From positions 310,001 to 374,000 of the forward strand of contig JAPDRO010000016.1 of the NCBI GenBank assembly GCA_030247885.1: a stretch of DNA of 64,000 nucleotides, written 5' to 3'. This document shows positions 46,342-58,600 of this stretch, piece by piece. The notes beneath the pieces are model-generated. The model searched no databases. It saw only the letters and a program-made list of their open reading frames with translations, and was not told the origin of the DNA. Source of the DNA: Taxawa tesnikishii (nom. ined.) (taxonomy: Eukaryota > Ascomycota > Dothideomycetes > Dothideales). How positions within the stretch are numbered: position 1 is the first letter of the stretch; each line of letters starts with the position of its first letter. The position numbers and the translations under genes are program-made.

Positions 46342-47507
46342 ATGGCTCGGATAAACGTGCCTCCCCTCACTCGAGCCTTGCTGGCTCTGCTGTTCACGTT
46401 CAGCTCCCTCAACTTCGCTTTCCGCTACCGCCAATGGGCTCCCTCCGACCATACAGGCTCCTTCCACAGCAGTCTATACAACGTACCTTATCTCACTATA
46501 GTCCCCAACCAGTCCATCAAATACCCCTGGACTGAAGCCACCGCGTTTTTCGTCGAAGAGAATATCTTCAGCTTCGTCGCGTCTGGCCTGACGCTGTTCT
46601 ACGGAGGCCGCTACCTCGAACGTGCATGGGGCTCTTCCGAGTTTGCCAAGTTCGTCGCGTTTGTCACTGCGATACCCAACTTGTTCACCTTCTTCGTTTA
46701 CGCCGTCTGGTATTCTGTTACCCGAAATGCGAATGTCGGGTACGTCCGCCGTCAACTGTTGTATGGACGCAAACAGACTTACACCTTGCTGCTAGCTCCA
46801 CTACGATCAACGGCGCCGTCGCCCTCGAAGCCGCCTTCCTTGTCGCATTCAAGCAACTCGTCCCCGAGCATACCGTCTCTCTCTTCCGTTCCATTATCCG
46901 TATCAGGGTGAAGCACTTTCCTGCAATCTTCGTCCTGGCCAACTCGCTGTCCGGTCCTCTCCTTGGAACTGACACCGCCTTCTTCCTGTCCTGGTCCGGC
47001 TTCTTGACCGCCTGGATATACCTACGATTCTTCCGTGCTGCGCCTTCGTTAGCCACTAGCGCGACCGGCGAAGGCGCCGTGATGAAGGGAGATGCAAGCG
47101 ATACGTTCGCGTTTGCGCACTTCTTTCCGGAGCCCATCGAAAAACTCTTGTCACCCGTATGTGATTCGATATATGATGTTCTGGTTCAGGCGAAGGTTTG
47201 CACACCTTTCTCGACCGAGGACGTAGAAGCGGGCAACGAACAGGCGAATGCCAGGGCAGAAGGTGGATTGCCGAGCTTGATGAATGGTGGTGGTGGAGGA
47301 GGAGGAGGAGGAGGGAAAGCTGGCGGAAGACGGGAGGAGGCAGAACGAAGGAGAGCGTTGGCGTTGAGAGCGCTGGATCAGAGGCTGAATGCTGCAGCGG
47401 CAAGCAGAGCTACTTCAGCGCCCAATATGCCGGATACAGCGGCCAGTGAAGTTGTCGCATCACAAACGGCAGGTCAGGATCTGAATGAGAGGCCTGCTCG
47501 GGCGTAA
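46342..47507 (+). CDS. TMEM115/DUF1751-family Golgi membrane protein
   Basis: Rhomboid-like integral membrane protein of the TMEM115 (DUF1751) family; the human protein is in the Golgi and affects retrograde traffic. Exons 46342-46739 and 46796-47507, intron 56 nt, 369 residues, no frame breaks. Segments: ALLALLFTFSSLNFAFRY, the family block IFSFVASGLTLFYGGRYLER, FVAFVTAIPNLFTFFVYAVW, NGAVALEAAFLVAFKQLVPE and FFLSWSGFLTAWIYLRFF. The cytosolic tail contains a run of about ten Gly coded mainly by GGT and GGA, then an Arg/Glu/Ala helix. The HFFPEPI sequence after the last span is typical of the family. Confidence 0.9.
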
Positions 47508-47930
47508 GGTTATTCAATGAGCTTTACGACTTGAATCCAGTGTTGTTGTTGATTTCGCTTGAGAACTCTTTTGGGCTCATACGCAATGCGCTGCCCTGAC
47601 TGTTGTTACATGAAGTTGTCATCTTTATTACATGCCCGGCCTCCGCGGTTCCCTACCCGTACAGCCAGCCTGGGCTGTCCCGTACGCTCCTCCATGTAAT
47701 AGCATATGCAGCACGTATGTCGAAGGTCCTCCGCGACTGCATCGGTCGTATCGTGGGTATCTCGGCAGCAATGCACTCTTCCATCCAGAATGTCGGTACT
47801 CTTCCCACGACGAGCCTTCCATTATCACCACCTTTCTCGTGATGATCTCCTCACACGTCATTTCCGCTCCCCCAGTCCTCCAGCCCTCGCACCAAAAATC
47901 CGTCCTTACATCTGACTTCAGGTCGCCCTC
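47508..47930. other. Convergent intergenic region
   Basis: 3' flanks of the TMEM115-like gene and the mitochondrial ribosomal protein gene. No gene seen. Confidence 0.5.
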
Positions 47931-48200
47931 TCACGCAGTATTCTGTCCAGCCCTGCTCTCAACAAAGAATCCAGAATCCGGTCTCCTCAATTCTTTCATC
48001 TCGTCTTTACTCAACATCTGATCAACCTCCTGCACGTCGACGAGTTCCTTGACGGCAAAAATCTGACCGGCGACCTGAGGTGAGACCGGGTGGTAGACCG
48101 TGCGCAGGCGTTTTCGGAGACCGAGAGCTTTAAGGACTCCTGAGGTGGCTTTTGGCAATCCGATGGAGGAGCGGAGGAGAGTTATGCGGAAGTACGGCAT
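47931..48200 (-). CDS. MRPL33: Mitochondrial large-subunit ribosomal protein uL30m
   Basis: Mitochondrial ribosomal protein of the L30/L7e family, equivalent to yeast Mrpl33, 89 residues without introns. It starts [17 protein letters not shown], the hallmark of the family, and continues [19 protein letters not shown] and [18 protein letters not shown]. Length fits. The N-terminus itself probably acts as targeting signal. It is divergent from Sec6 with 334 bp between starts. Confidence 0.93.
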   Translation of the reverse strand: MPYFRITLLRSSIGLPKATSGVLKALGLRKRLRTVYHPVSPQVAGQIFAVKELVDVQEVDQMLSKDEMKELRRPDSGFFVESRAGQNTA

Positions 48201-48534
48201 CCCGGCGTGATTGGGGGTTGTACAAATGGGACGGGTATGGCTGGAGGCGCACAGTGTATCGAGTATGAGGTCGGTCGCCTTCTTTTGGTGTCAAACTCCG
48301 AAGTATATGTCTTGTTGGTATTGCAAGTACGTACCTTCGCACTCTGGGAAGTGAGATTGTGGTAGAGTAGTGTGATGGCGATGGTAGAGTTGAATGAAAG
48401 ACTTCCGTCTTCCGCTCGGCTTCTCCGTCTCCGCAAACCGCTCCCGCATCCACCTCAGCTTCCCTGCCACTGCATATGCATACAACTCCAACCACAACAA
48501 CTACACACTACAACATTCCAAACCACCGATTACA

Positions 48535-50841
48535 ATGAACGATGCCGAAGACGTCACATCCAAGCTCGCCGAGCTCCTCCGGCACCCGGATGACCTGGAC
48601 AAGATCCCCTCCCTCAAGGCCGAATTCACGCGCAAGAAGGCCGCCGTCGACAGCCAATTGAAGCTCGGTCTCAAAGAGCAGCTGGAGATTACCCAAGCGG
48701 GCATGACCAGCATCTCGGAAGGCCAGCGTGCGGTCAATCTGATCAAGGAGGAGATGATGAAAATCGACAAGCTTTGCGCAGAGGCTCAGAACATGATCAA
48801 GGATTTCCCCTTCGTGGACAAGATCGCGCAGACGCACCGGAACTTTGCTCAAGTCGAGGAGATGAGAGAGCATATCGAAGAGTTCGGGCAGAAGTTGGAC
48901 GAGCTCGAGCAGTTGTTACGAGAGGATGATGATGATATGGAGAATCAGAACAATCTTCTTGCGGTGCATTACGGGTTGACGAGATTGAGGGACGTGAGGG
49001 ACATGGCTATGGACCAGATCAAGAATTCCGAGGATGCGAGTATGGAGCTGATCAACAACTTGCAGCTGGAGAGTGCGAGCGGTGGAACGTTGCAGGATTA
49101 CTTCTCCAAGCTGGACGAGGTTATCGAGTGGTTCGATGAGCATGTGGGACAGGCGTGCATGAACCTGATACCTTTGGTGCAGTCTGGGAACAACGGCATG
49201 GTGGTGCGGCTCGCACTTATAATTGATGAAGAAGAGAAGAAGGATAGGCAGGTCAAGGCGCTGCAGGACGCGCAGCGCGAGTACAAGGACCTGGCATCCC
49301 GCTTCAAATCGATGAACACCGGACAGAGGGAACTGCGGGGCTACAAGGAGAAGTTCCTCAAGGCCATCAAACTCAGCGCGCAAGGGCAATTCGAGCAATC
49401 CGGCCAGGCCTTCCTCGAAGACCCGGACAAGCTAGAGAGGAGCGTACGGTGGTACTTCAACGACCTCAACACGGTCAAATTGGGCATGACGAATCTGATG
49501 CCTCGCAAGTGGCGCATCTTCAAAACCTACGTCGACATCTACCACCGCCTCATGCACGACTTCCTGATCTCATGTGTGCAGGATCCGGAACTCAACCCGC
49601 CACACATGCTCGCCATCCTGCACTGGGTCAGCAAATACTACGCCAAGATGAACAAATTGGGCGTGCCGGAAGAGCAGCTCACACCGCATGTCATCGACGA
49701 CCGCGAGGCGGATCTGGTGCGTGAGTACCGCACCCTGATCACCAAAGCTGTGGAAGAATGGATGGACCGCATGGCCAAAACGGACAGCCAGACCTTCCTG
49801 GCACGTGCCGAGGGCTCACTCGATACCGACTACAACGGCTGTTTCCGCACCAAGACGCTCGGCGACATGTGGAGCATGCTGCGCGAACAACTGTCCGTCG
49901 CCGCCAATTCCTCGCGACCAGACGTCGTCGAAGGCGTCATTGACGCCATGCTCCTTGCGCTAAAGTCGCGGCAGGCCATGTGGCAGCGGCTCTGTGACAC
50001 CGAAACCGCCAAATACGGCAATCCGAATACGCAACTCACGCAGGCGGACCAGGAGGGCCTACAACCGCTACAAGACTGGCTCGTCGCCATCGCAAACGAC
50101 CAAATCGCCTGCATCGACGATCCCGACTCATCAGAGGGCGGGCAGTCGTACCTGACGCGCTTCCGCCACGACTACGAACCCCTCGTGACTCCCGCCTACG
50201 CCGTATCCTCCGCCAGCGACCTCGACTCCCTGCGCGACGGATACGTCGATCTGGGCACTCACTGCATCTCGCTCTTCGTAGGCTTAATCTTCAATGTCGA
50301 CTTCCGCGGCATCATTCCCGAGTTCTTCACGCCGGCGTGGTACGGCAGGAAAGGTATGGCACAGATCATCACTACCTTCGAAGACTACCTCGGCGACTAT
50401 CGGGACGTGCTGCATCCGAGTTTGCGGGACATTCTGGTCGAGGAACTCGCGGATGAGTTGCTGGTCCGCTACCTCTCCGCCGTCCGCAACAAGAACGTCA
50501 AGTTCCGCCGCGCGGACCCCTTCACGGATAAGATCAAAGACGACGTCGTTACGGTGTTCAACTTCTTCTCCCAGTTCGAAGCAAGTTTCCAGGAGATCAA
50601 GAACAAGTGGCGCGCAGTCAACAGCTTTGTCGAGTTGTTGAGTAGCGACAAGGGCGAGGCTGTGGCGGGCGCGTACGAGAGATTCAAAACAGAGAACTGG
50701 GACGTCCAGATGGGTTGGGTTGAGGCCGTGTTGAGGGCTCGAGACGATTTTGATAGAGGCATGCTGGGCAGTGTCAAGGCGAGGGCGGCGGAGGTGTATG
50801 TGGAGAGGGGATTGGAGACTGTGATGGGCAAGATAAGGTGA
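48535..50841 (+). CDS. SEC6: Exocyst complex subunit Sec6
   Basis: Core exocyst subunit tethering secretory vesicles at the plasma membrane during tip growth. A single exon of 768 residues without any frame break, the longest clean frame in the window. I start at MNDAEDVTSKLAELLRHPDD; the frame stays open 47 codons further upstream, but that part is Ser/His-rich 5' leader. The N-terminal coiled coil (AQTHRNFAQVEEMREHIEEF) and the all-helical C-terminal half (KWRIFKTYVDIYHRLMHDFL, MLAILHWVSKYYAKM, FNFFSQFEASFQEIKNKW) match the family. It pairs functionally with IQGAP in polarised growth and septation. Confidence 0.95.
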   Translation: MNDAEDVTSKLAELLRHPDDLDKIPSLKAEFTRKKAAVDSQLKLGLKEQLEITQAGMTSISEGQRAVNLIKEEMMKIDKLCAEAQNMIKDFPFVDKIAQTHRNFAQVEEMREHIEEFGQKLDELEQLLREDDDDMENQNNLLAVHYGLTRLRDVRDMAMDQIKNSEDASMELINNLQLESASGGTLQDYFSKLDEVIEWFDEHVGQACMNLIPLVQSGNNGMVVRLALIIDEEEKKDRQVKALQDAQREYKDLASRFKSMNTGQRELRGYKEKFLKAIKLSAQGQFEQSGQAFLEDPDKLERSVRWYFNDLNTVKLGMTNLMPRKWRIFKTYVDIYHRLMHDFLISCVQDPELNPPHMLAILHWVSKYYAKMNKLGVPEEQLTPHVIDDREADLVREYRTLITKAVEEWMDRMAKTDSQTFLARAEGSLDTDYNGCFRTKTLGDMWSMLREQLSVAANSSRPDVVEGVIDAMLLALKSRQAMWQRLCDTETAKYGNPNTQLTQADQEGLQPLQDWLVAIANDQIACIDDPDSSEGGQSYLTRFRHDYEPLVTPAYAVSSASDLDSLRDGYVDLGTHCISLFVGLIFNVDFRGIIPEFFTPAWYGRKGMAQIITTFEDYLGDYRDVLHPSLRDILVEELADELLVRYLSAVRNKNVKFRRADPFTDKIKDDVVTVFNFFSQFEASFQEIKNKWRAVNSFVELLSSDKGEAVAGAYERFKTENWDVQMGWVEAVLRARDDFDRGMLGSVKARAAEVYVERGLETVMGKIR

Positions 50842-51658
50842 AAGAAGAAATGTATCGCTCACGTTGCATGCGAGATGGGACGGAGAGGATTCGTGTTAGC
50901 GGTTTGGATTTAGCAGGGCGTTGTGTGGCGTATCAGATACCCGTTTCGGATGTGCTATGAGAAGTCAAAGGCCTGTTTCCAGAAAGGCAAATGGACGAGA
51001 CACAAACCACGGCAGGCGACACTTGGCCGGCCGGGAACATCTACCGGCCCCTTAACATCCCATCTCCTCTTTGTTCCCTTGCCCCTCCGCATCTCCTAAA
51101 GTTCATTATCGAAAGGCAGTAACTATCCGGAGGGGTGGATGTCCAATTACAGACCTAGAAGACCGTGGAGTGTAGCCTGTCCGCAGCGGTCGCGGACCCG
51201 GATTTGAGTGTCTCGGACAGATGAACCAAATGCTACAGACATTCAATACATCTGTTCGAGTCCAAAAGCGTTCCAAATGTTTGCTTTGAAAATGTTTGGG
51301 CGGGAATATAGTTCACGTGCCATGGCTGGCAACCAAACTTCACGGAAACCGCCTCTGTTTTTCTTCCCTTGCCGCTCCTCTCGACTGGAACACGCATCGT
51401 TCGTTGCCCCAACACCACCGACCGAAACACCACAGGTTTGGGTCGAACCTCGAAGGATTGCGATAGTGCAAGAACAAGCGACCTTGCAGCATGCTTGATG
51501 GTTCGTGCCTCTCGACCAGAGGATGTCCCGGGCCAGTACAAGCACATCGACAAAGGCATAGGGTTCTCTTTGCAGCAGGTTGAGATATACATATATGAGA
51601 GGAAGCTTTTCTCCCAGCCCTGCCTCTCCCTCACGATATCCGTCCACTTTAGCTTGCT
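50842..51658. other. Convergent intergenic region
   Basis: Between the 3' ends of Sec6 and the metallo-hydrolase. Open frames of 96-141 codons on both strands near 51208-51668 overlap each other and carry no motif. No gene supported. Confidence 0.4.
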
Positions 51659-53276
51659 CTAGCCCCACCTCTCAAAATGTTTCCGTGCCTCCTCGCACAA
51701 CCGCCTCGGCGCTCTTACAGAAAACTTGACCTCCCCGTCCTCTTTCCAAGAATCGTAAACTTCGCCCCTGATCTCTCTGCTATTGACAACTGGGACCTTG
51801 CCCTCGATGATCCTCTCGAACAGCGCAATCACTTCCTCGAGGATTTCTTCCCCGTCTACGGACGCGGTTTGGTGTGCGCAGCCCACTTTCACTCTCGGAA
51901 GCACGACCTGCCAATCCTCATTGTCTGCGTCGGACTGGTCGCACTCTTCGTCCGACGGAGATGGCAACGGCGCAGGAGGAGAGAAAAGGATCGCGTTCTT
52001 GTCACGGACGAACTCGAGTAATTTGTGCAACGAGGCCATGTACTGGATCCAGTTCCCGTCTCTGGGAAAGATGATCGGCATGTCATCAGCACCTCTTTCG
52101 TACAACGTGTCGCCAACATACAGATGCCGTTCTCCGTGATCGTACCATGCCAACTCATCTGGTGTATGACCTGGAGTTTGCAGGATCGTGATCCCCGGAT
52201 CCGCAGATAGCGTGCGGAGGGATGGGTTGCTTGCATCTTGTACGGGCACGGTAGGGACGTTACGCGGCCAGCGAAAATGCTGCACGTCTTCCGCCCAGTG
52301 GCTGACGGAGTATGTTGGCGTTTTCATGCCCACGTATCTGCACAATGAGTGAGTGGGGAGATCCTTTTGTATAAAGTCCTTGCCGGCTGCGGAGGCTATG
52401 ATCATTGTTGCATGCCGTGCAGGATTGTAGTTCCTGGGCAAAAATTGCTCTATACCGCCTATATGATCGTAGTGGCAATGTGTGCCTTTTCGCACGCGTC
52501 AGCTGGTACTTCACGAGGCGACAGGACGGTGACCTACATATGATCACGTACGATCTATGGTTGGGACCAGGGTTTAAAGGTTTGCCATCGTTGGCTGCGA
52601 CAGGACTTTCTTCTAGAAATTGGCGCAGGTGCGTTACTTGTTCTACGCACTGTGTCAGATGGTACTGGTGGACCTAGCGATACAGATCTGGCAAAGGCGA
52701 TGTTCTGTTACAACGGGAAGTGCCTCCGCGTTTCGGTAGGATGAGGCCTCCCGACCCTTGGGTGACTAGCTTCGAAGACCATGGAATAGAAAGGGTACAG
52801 AGTTCACGACACAGAGAAGAAGCACAATCGCTCCTTCAGAGACAGCTGGATAGGATCCTCAAGCACATGGCATTCTTCGGCGGAGAAGAAGGAGAAGATT
52901 TTGATGAAGGAGTTTTTGATAAACAAGATTCCGATGAAGGAGATTCGATAAACGAGATTCTGATTCTGATAAACGAGATGTTTGGCTTACTGTTCTTATC
53001 TCTTGGCGAATTGCACCCAGTATCAGAAAGAACCAAAACAGGCTCCGTCGGATGCAGTTTGACGTAGATGTATGGATGTTCCCCATAGCTGTCGTCTTCG
53101 ATGATGACGAATGTGGTTTTGTTTACACGTCTAGCACTGAAAGACGTAGTTGGAGGGTCCGACACGTCAGAAACTCTCACAGCCCGGGAAGTCGGTATTG
53201 TCGTGTAACGCGACGGTCTGGTGTACATTGTACGTGCATGTATAAACCAGGAAAATGGAGGGAGAAAAGTCATGGG
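51659..53276 (-). CDS. Metallo-beta-lactamase-fold hydrolase
   Basis: Binuclear-metal hydrolase of the metallo-beta-lactamase superfamily, about 400 residues. The first exon (from about 53276 to about 53000) reads NKTTFVIIEDDSYGEHPYIY and VLVLSDTGCNSPR. The middle exon (about 52673-52538) reads FLEESPVAANDGKPLNPGPN and ends SYVIIC. The last exon (52485-51659) completes THCHYDHIGGIEQFLPRN, the HxHxDH metal site, then ILQTPGHTPDELAWYDHGER and YVGDTLYERGADDMP. The 52-nt intron 52486-52537 is well supported. The intron between the first and middle exons is long and contains imperfect GATGAAGGAG repeats (about 52895-52985), so that boundary and the start codon are uncertain. Substrate unknown. Confidence 0.8.
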
Positions 53277-53601
53277 ACGGGAAGCAGAGCGGAGAAGTGG
53301 ATTGGATGTTTGAATCACGTGAATATCTAAAGTATGATGGGGAGCAAAAATGTTCAGATACTAAGACTGTCATCTCTATTGGTCCGTATCACACAAACGA
53401 ATGCATCAGAAATGGCCACACTTCTGTACACCGCGCTACATTCCATCCGTAGAGCATCGTTGTCATCATGCTGGATCTGAGCACGTGTTTGTATTCTGAC
53501 CTCGGTCCAACTTCTCGATACATTTTCCATGACTATTTTTTATATACAGGAAGCGGAGTAATTGTGCACTCCGGTTTGCAACGCTTCATTCCACGCGGCA
53601 T
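53277..53601. other. Intergenic, no gene seen
   Basis: Between the aldo-keto reductase 3' end and the hydrolase gene, both on the minus strand. It should hold the hydrolase promoter. Confidence 0.4.
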
Positions 53602-54969
53602 CTAACCCTCGGTCCTGGGTCTAACAGGCATTGGCTTAGGTGGGACGTCGATCAGAGCAGAAGCCTGCGTGAGTGCGACGTCTGCAGCGGTATAGCTAGT
53701 GTGGTAAGACTCCTTGCCTCTGAAGATAAAGTTCATGGGGAAGCCGACGTCGAAGGGGATTGCATCGTCGATCTCGTGGACGTCTGACTCGCTCAATGCG
53801 ATACCGAGCGCCTCGATGTTGGCTTGGAGGTGCTCGACCTTCCGTTGGCCGACAATGGGGAAGACGTTGGGGGTCTTGTGCATGACCCATGCGAGGGCCT
53901 GGAGAAGTCGGATGCGTTAGTAGATCACTCTTGGATGAAGACGCGAAACGGGGCAAAATGGGAAAGACGCCGAACGGGGCAGGGCAGGAGACGACGTACC
54001 ACACCATGCAAGGAAGCATTCTTGCGCTTCGCGACCTTCTCCAGCGCCTCGGAGATCTTGATATCCGACTCCGCCAGCTGTGCAGCTCTTGCGGAACCCT
54101 CGTGGTCCTTGGATCTGGCCTCGGCCGTCTTGAATTTGCCCTGTCCAAGAGGGCCCCATGGAGCGAGAGCCATGCCCTGATCCTCGCACATCGGAACAAT
54201 CTCGCGCTCCATGTCTCTGTACGCCGCGTTCCACTTGCCCTGGTAAACGGAGAAGGGTCGCAAGCCGTGAGCGCGGGCGTAATCGTTGGCCTTGACGACA
54301 ACCCACGCTGGGGTATCGGATACACCAAGATATAGCACCTTGCCGGCGGTGACGAGTGCATTCAGACCGTGCATGACCTCTTCCACGGATGTTGTAAAGT
54401 CCCACCAATGCACATACAGCAGATCAATGTAGTCCGTCTTGAGCTTTTTCAGAGACCTGTTGACACTGATGTGCATGCTCTTGAAGGAGTTCCCGACAAA
54501 GTTGGACTGGAGGGGCTCGGAGTTGCGATCGTAGGAGCGGTAGCCGGTCGTGTACTTGGTCGCGATGCTGCATGGATGTGTCAAACAGGCTGCACGTCGA
54601 CGCATGAGGCCAGAAGCTAGGCTTACACCATCTGATCGCGGTTCCCGCGCTTCTCCATCCACTCGCCGAGCCAGATTTCGGATTCCTCGGATTGGTATGC
54701 ATTGGCGGTATCGACAAAGTTTCCACCAGCGTCAAAGAACGCGTCGAGAATCTGAAACGAGGTGTCCTTGTCGCACTCCCCATGAACTCCTTCCTGAAAG
54801 CTTGTCAGTGCCTGGCCCCCTGCCAAAAGGGAGGTTTGACTTACCAGCCAGTGCCAAAGTTCATTGCTCCCAGGCACAGCGGAGAGACCTTGACACCGGC
54901 TGTAGGAGCAAGCACTCTGTGGTAGCCAAGAAGGCTCTTGGGCTTGGGAGTTGGAGCGAAGACGGACAT
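53602..54969 (-). CDS. Aldo-keto reductase (aryl-alcohol dehydrogenase/NorB-like)
   Basis: NADPH-dependent aldo-keto reductase of the fungal aryl-alcohol dehydrogenase and norsolorinic-acid-reductase type, about 385 residues. Exons 54845-54969, 54627-54793, 54000-54567 and 53602-53898. It starts [35 protein letters not shown] precedes the catalytic Asp and Tyr in [17 protein letters not shown]; Lys follows in [11 protein letters not shown] and His in [10 protein letters not shown]. The cofactor end reads [20 protein letters not shown]. One base is missing from the run at 54778-54781, inside KEFMGECDKD. Substrate unknown; no secondary-metabolite cluster surrounds it. Confidence 0.92.
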
Positions 54970-55663
54970 GGCGTAGACTTTGTTGATGAGTTTGCTGTGG
55001 TTGATGGCGTGGGGAGAGTTCGAGGGTCGATTCAATGAAGACGGTAGAGGGGAACGGATGGGAGGGGTACTTAACTATTGACGCTTTCTTCCCTACCTGA
55101 CCCTGATGGGCAATGATATAACCACCAGAGCTAAAACGGGCGGGGTTTCGCTGGGATTGCGGATCTGAATCGGAAATAGAGTCGGAGATAGGAGCTAGCT
55201 GTCTTGGTGCACCTGCTGGATATAGAATTGTTGTCAATCAAAGGCTAGCGTGAGCGCGAGCGTGAGCGTGGACGTGGACGTGAGCGTGAGCGTGAACGTG
55301 GACCTGCCACGACGCGTCGAACAGCACAGCGCACCGTCTGTTTGGGGGTTTTCGGCCGAAAGTCCAAACGACGCATTTCCGGCGAGAAAGCAGGGACGGC
55401 GTTAAAGGCACAAAGACCGTGTCAGGCCACGTCCGGTTGCTGCAGTGCCATGGGTCAGATCTAGACGTGTACAGCGACGTTCAACTCCTGAACCTTCAAG
55501 CTTGGCAACATGGTATAGCGGCTCCGATTACTAAGCTTCCGGGCATTTCATCGTGACGTGTGCTCTCTTTCGCCGACCGCATTCCAATCAGAATGCCTAA
55601 ACAAGAACGACCATACAGGGTATCAGTACTCGAACAACAGCCCTCATATCTCATCCCCAAAGC
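54970..55663. other. Intergenic with minisatellite
   Basis: Upstream DNA of the aldo-keto reductase and 3' flank of Rtc1. It contains the 6-bp repeat described separately. No gene seen. Confidence 0.45.
55248..55302 (+). repeat. 6-bp tandem repeat (GTGAGC/GTGGAC)n
   Basis: About nine hexamer units alternating between GTGAGC, GCGAGC, GTGGAC and GTGAAC, roughly 280 bp upstream of the aldo-keto reductase start. Confidence 0.9.
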
Positions 55664-58600
55664 TCAATGCATTAGCCCGGCCCGCCTTCCATGCGCCTCA
55701 CCACCCCTCACCACCTCCACCGCCCGACTGGGTCGTGCCTTCAGTTCATCCTCCCTGACCCTCTCACGCGCCGCCTCGCTCTTCCGTCTCGTCGTCTTTT
55801 CAACTCTCCACGGTCCCTCCACGCAATCGCAAAGGCATCCAGGCGTGGGACACGCGCCATCACTCACCATACCCGTCTCATGCTTCGAGTCCGCGCTGTG
55901 CCACGCACGCATACACGCGGCGTGCGAGCTGTGGTTGCACAACAGACATGTCGAATACAGGTTCGGTTTCGTGGTCGTGGTTTCGGGACCACCGATCGAG
56001 TCGGTAACGGTGTCGGTGTTGGTGTGTGACGGAGCTTGATTGTGTTTTTCTTCTTCTTAGGTGCACTTTCAAACGGACTCTCCTCGCACCAGCAGACGGG
56101 ACACGAGGCCTGGCGCGCTCCGCACGTTTCGCAGCGCAGCTTGTTGTTCGGGTTATTGATCGCTTTGTGGCAATTGCCGCACATGAGCGACATCTGGTTG
56201 TCTTTCAGGCCCTGTTCGTACACGGCCGGATACGTGGGATATGACAACCTCCTCAGGTAACTCGCGTTGTTGAGCAGGCCCATGGCCTGTAGTTGCTCGT
56301 GGTAGGTCGACAAAACGCTCTCCGCCAGCAGGGGCTGGAGGCCGATTTTGAGCATGTGTTCGAATGAGTTTTGGATGATGGCGTAGCTTTCCTCGCTCGT
56401 ATAGCCCAGGTTCGCGAGACAGTCCGAGTATGTTGCTAGCGTGGCATTGATTTCGTGTTGGGGCAGTGAATGAGTCTCCGGAAGTAGTGGGGTGAGGAGC
56501 AAGAGGAAATACGAGGCCGTCTGCGCGTCGGATAGAACGGTGGTATGGTACTTTAGGAGCTCCCGAAGCATTGATATGAGGGCAAAGGGACGCCCAGGTG
56601 CAACATCTTCGGAAGGATGCGTGACCAGGAAGTCAAGGGGTAAGAATGGCTCCTTGGCCGGATCGAGCCTGTGGTGATCACGCTTGTCTTTCGACGGCAG
56701 TGCCGCAGGCGCACTCTCAACAGCATGTTGCAGGGTAGGCGGATGAGTGGTGGAAGTCCCCTGGATCTGTTGCCTCTGCGGGGAGCTTCCGGTACAATCG
56801 TCCCGCTTGTTTCCATGTTCTCGGCATCTTGACCGTGTTCCAGGCCGCTCTCCAGGCTGCCTTTACCGGATGTGTATACTTCCGAATCGGAGCTGAAGCT
56901 TTGCTGATTGTTGATAGCCAGAGTTTCCATCTGCCGGCTCAAGTCTCGCTTAGCTCCAATAGGTTCCACCATGTGAGGCACGTCCATCGCCGCATTCATC
57001 ACGTCCCGTCCTTCTCTGGTGTCCGTGGGTGATCGTACTGAGACGTTTGAGCCAGCAGAGCCACTTGAAGAGCGTTGGGTGACGCGAGGGGCTGGGGACC
57101 GTATATATGCAGCTTCATTGTTACTGCTGATGAAGCCTGAAGAAGACTGGGTGTCGAATGAAGACGGTTGTCCCGTCAATTCTTCTCGAACCACATCCAT
57201 CAGTTGCGACCTGTTACCTGCGTATGATCTCGGCAGTGAGGCCCCCGAGTATCCGAAACAGAAGGAAACATTTCAAAACTCTCGGAAGAATCGTGTTTGA
57301 CCAGCCGTGGAGGCATTGGTACGGCATCGGAGCTGACTGATTCAAGGTTCAAGGGTTCCTTGGGTTGTTCGCGCCAGTTGCTGATCATGGCCCGCCGTTC
57401 ATCGAAGTACTGAGCCGAGTCATGCCATGAGGGCCCTTCGAGCGACAATTTGCCATTTGAGCGTACTCTCTCATCTCCCAAAGCTTGGATACGGATGTAC
57501 GGGGCTGGAGTAAGGGACGGCGGCAGTGCAAGGGTGTCGTCGTGATCAGGGTCGAGCAACGCCGTGCCGTTGTTGTGCGCATGCCCCGTGGTGTCTGGCA
57601 GTGGCCGGGCAAGTGGTGTTGGGACGTTGGAGGAGCTCTCCTGCCAACCGTGCGGCTGAGTGTCCTGGTTCCGCAATGGTCGGAACATGGGCGTGGCAGG
57701 CTTGGAACTGCCTCTACGTTCGTCCATCAAGAACTCCCTTGCCTTCTTCATTATCGGCGAATCGCTGGGGACGTTGGTAGAAAAGTGCTTTCCCTCCAGG
57801 ACACGTGCAGCGCGGTTTCGCAGCGCCCTCTGATGCAACTGTGATTTCACGGCTAGGCCGGCGATCCTCCACGACTGAGCCATGCGGTACATGGAAGCTT
57901 GTTGAGCGAGCCAGGCGTTCTTCTCGAATGTTTCGTTTATGTTCGACAGGTCTTCGACGGAGGGAGGCTCCGGATATGATCGGGACTTGTATTTCTGTGC
58001 AAAGTAAGTAAACAAGAGAGCGTTCGTGGTTCCGGGTACGGGACCGCGTGCAGCCGCTTGGCCGGGCGTGAAAGTTTTCCTCCTCTTCAGCACTACTTCG
58101 AGATCCAGTATAGGACTGTCAGCACCATCATGGGACGGAGGCGTATCTCCCAACGACTGATGTGCTCTGGTGCTACCCGTGCGCGTGTGGTGACGCTTCT
58201 TGTTGAACGAAGTGCTTAGGAACGTTTCATCGAGATTGTCATCAGCGGACCCTCGGCTCATGCGCTCCGTGTCAACGTTCCGCAGCCTGTCCGATGTCAG
58301 GGAACGAGGGGTAAAGGCTGATTCCCGAAACGATCGGGGGCAGCTCCTGGCCGGAATGTACGCTTCTGGAAGACCATGGCGAGCTCTCCGCTCGGAGATA
58401 CAGAAAACGCTTGCATGTGGCGCTTGTCGACAACTTTCTGTGTATACTTCAGGTCGCTCTGAAGAAAGGTACCTTCTCGCCCAACGGTCCACAGGAGATC
58501 CTGGGAGTGCCAGAGCAAGTCCGTGGGCGCGCTGTTGTAGCATTCGATCTCTCTGAACGGCAGCAACGGTCGGCGAAAATCCCATATATGTACGATGGGG

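Noticed and set aside
51208-51668. Overlapping open frames of 96-141 codons on both strands
   Set aside because: Mutually exclusive, no motif, located between two convergent 3' ends.
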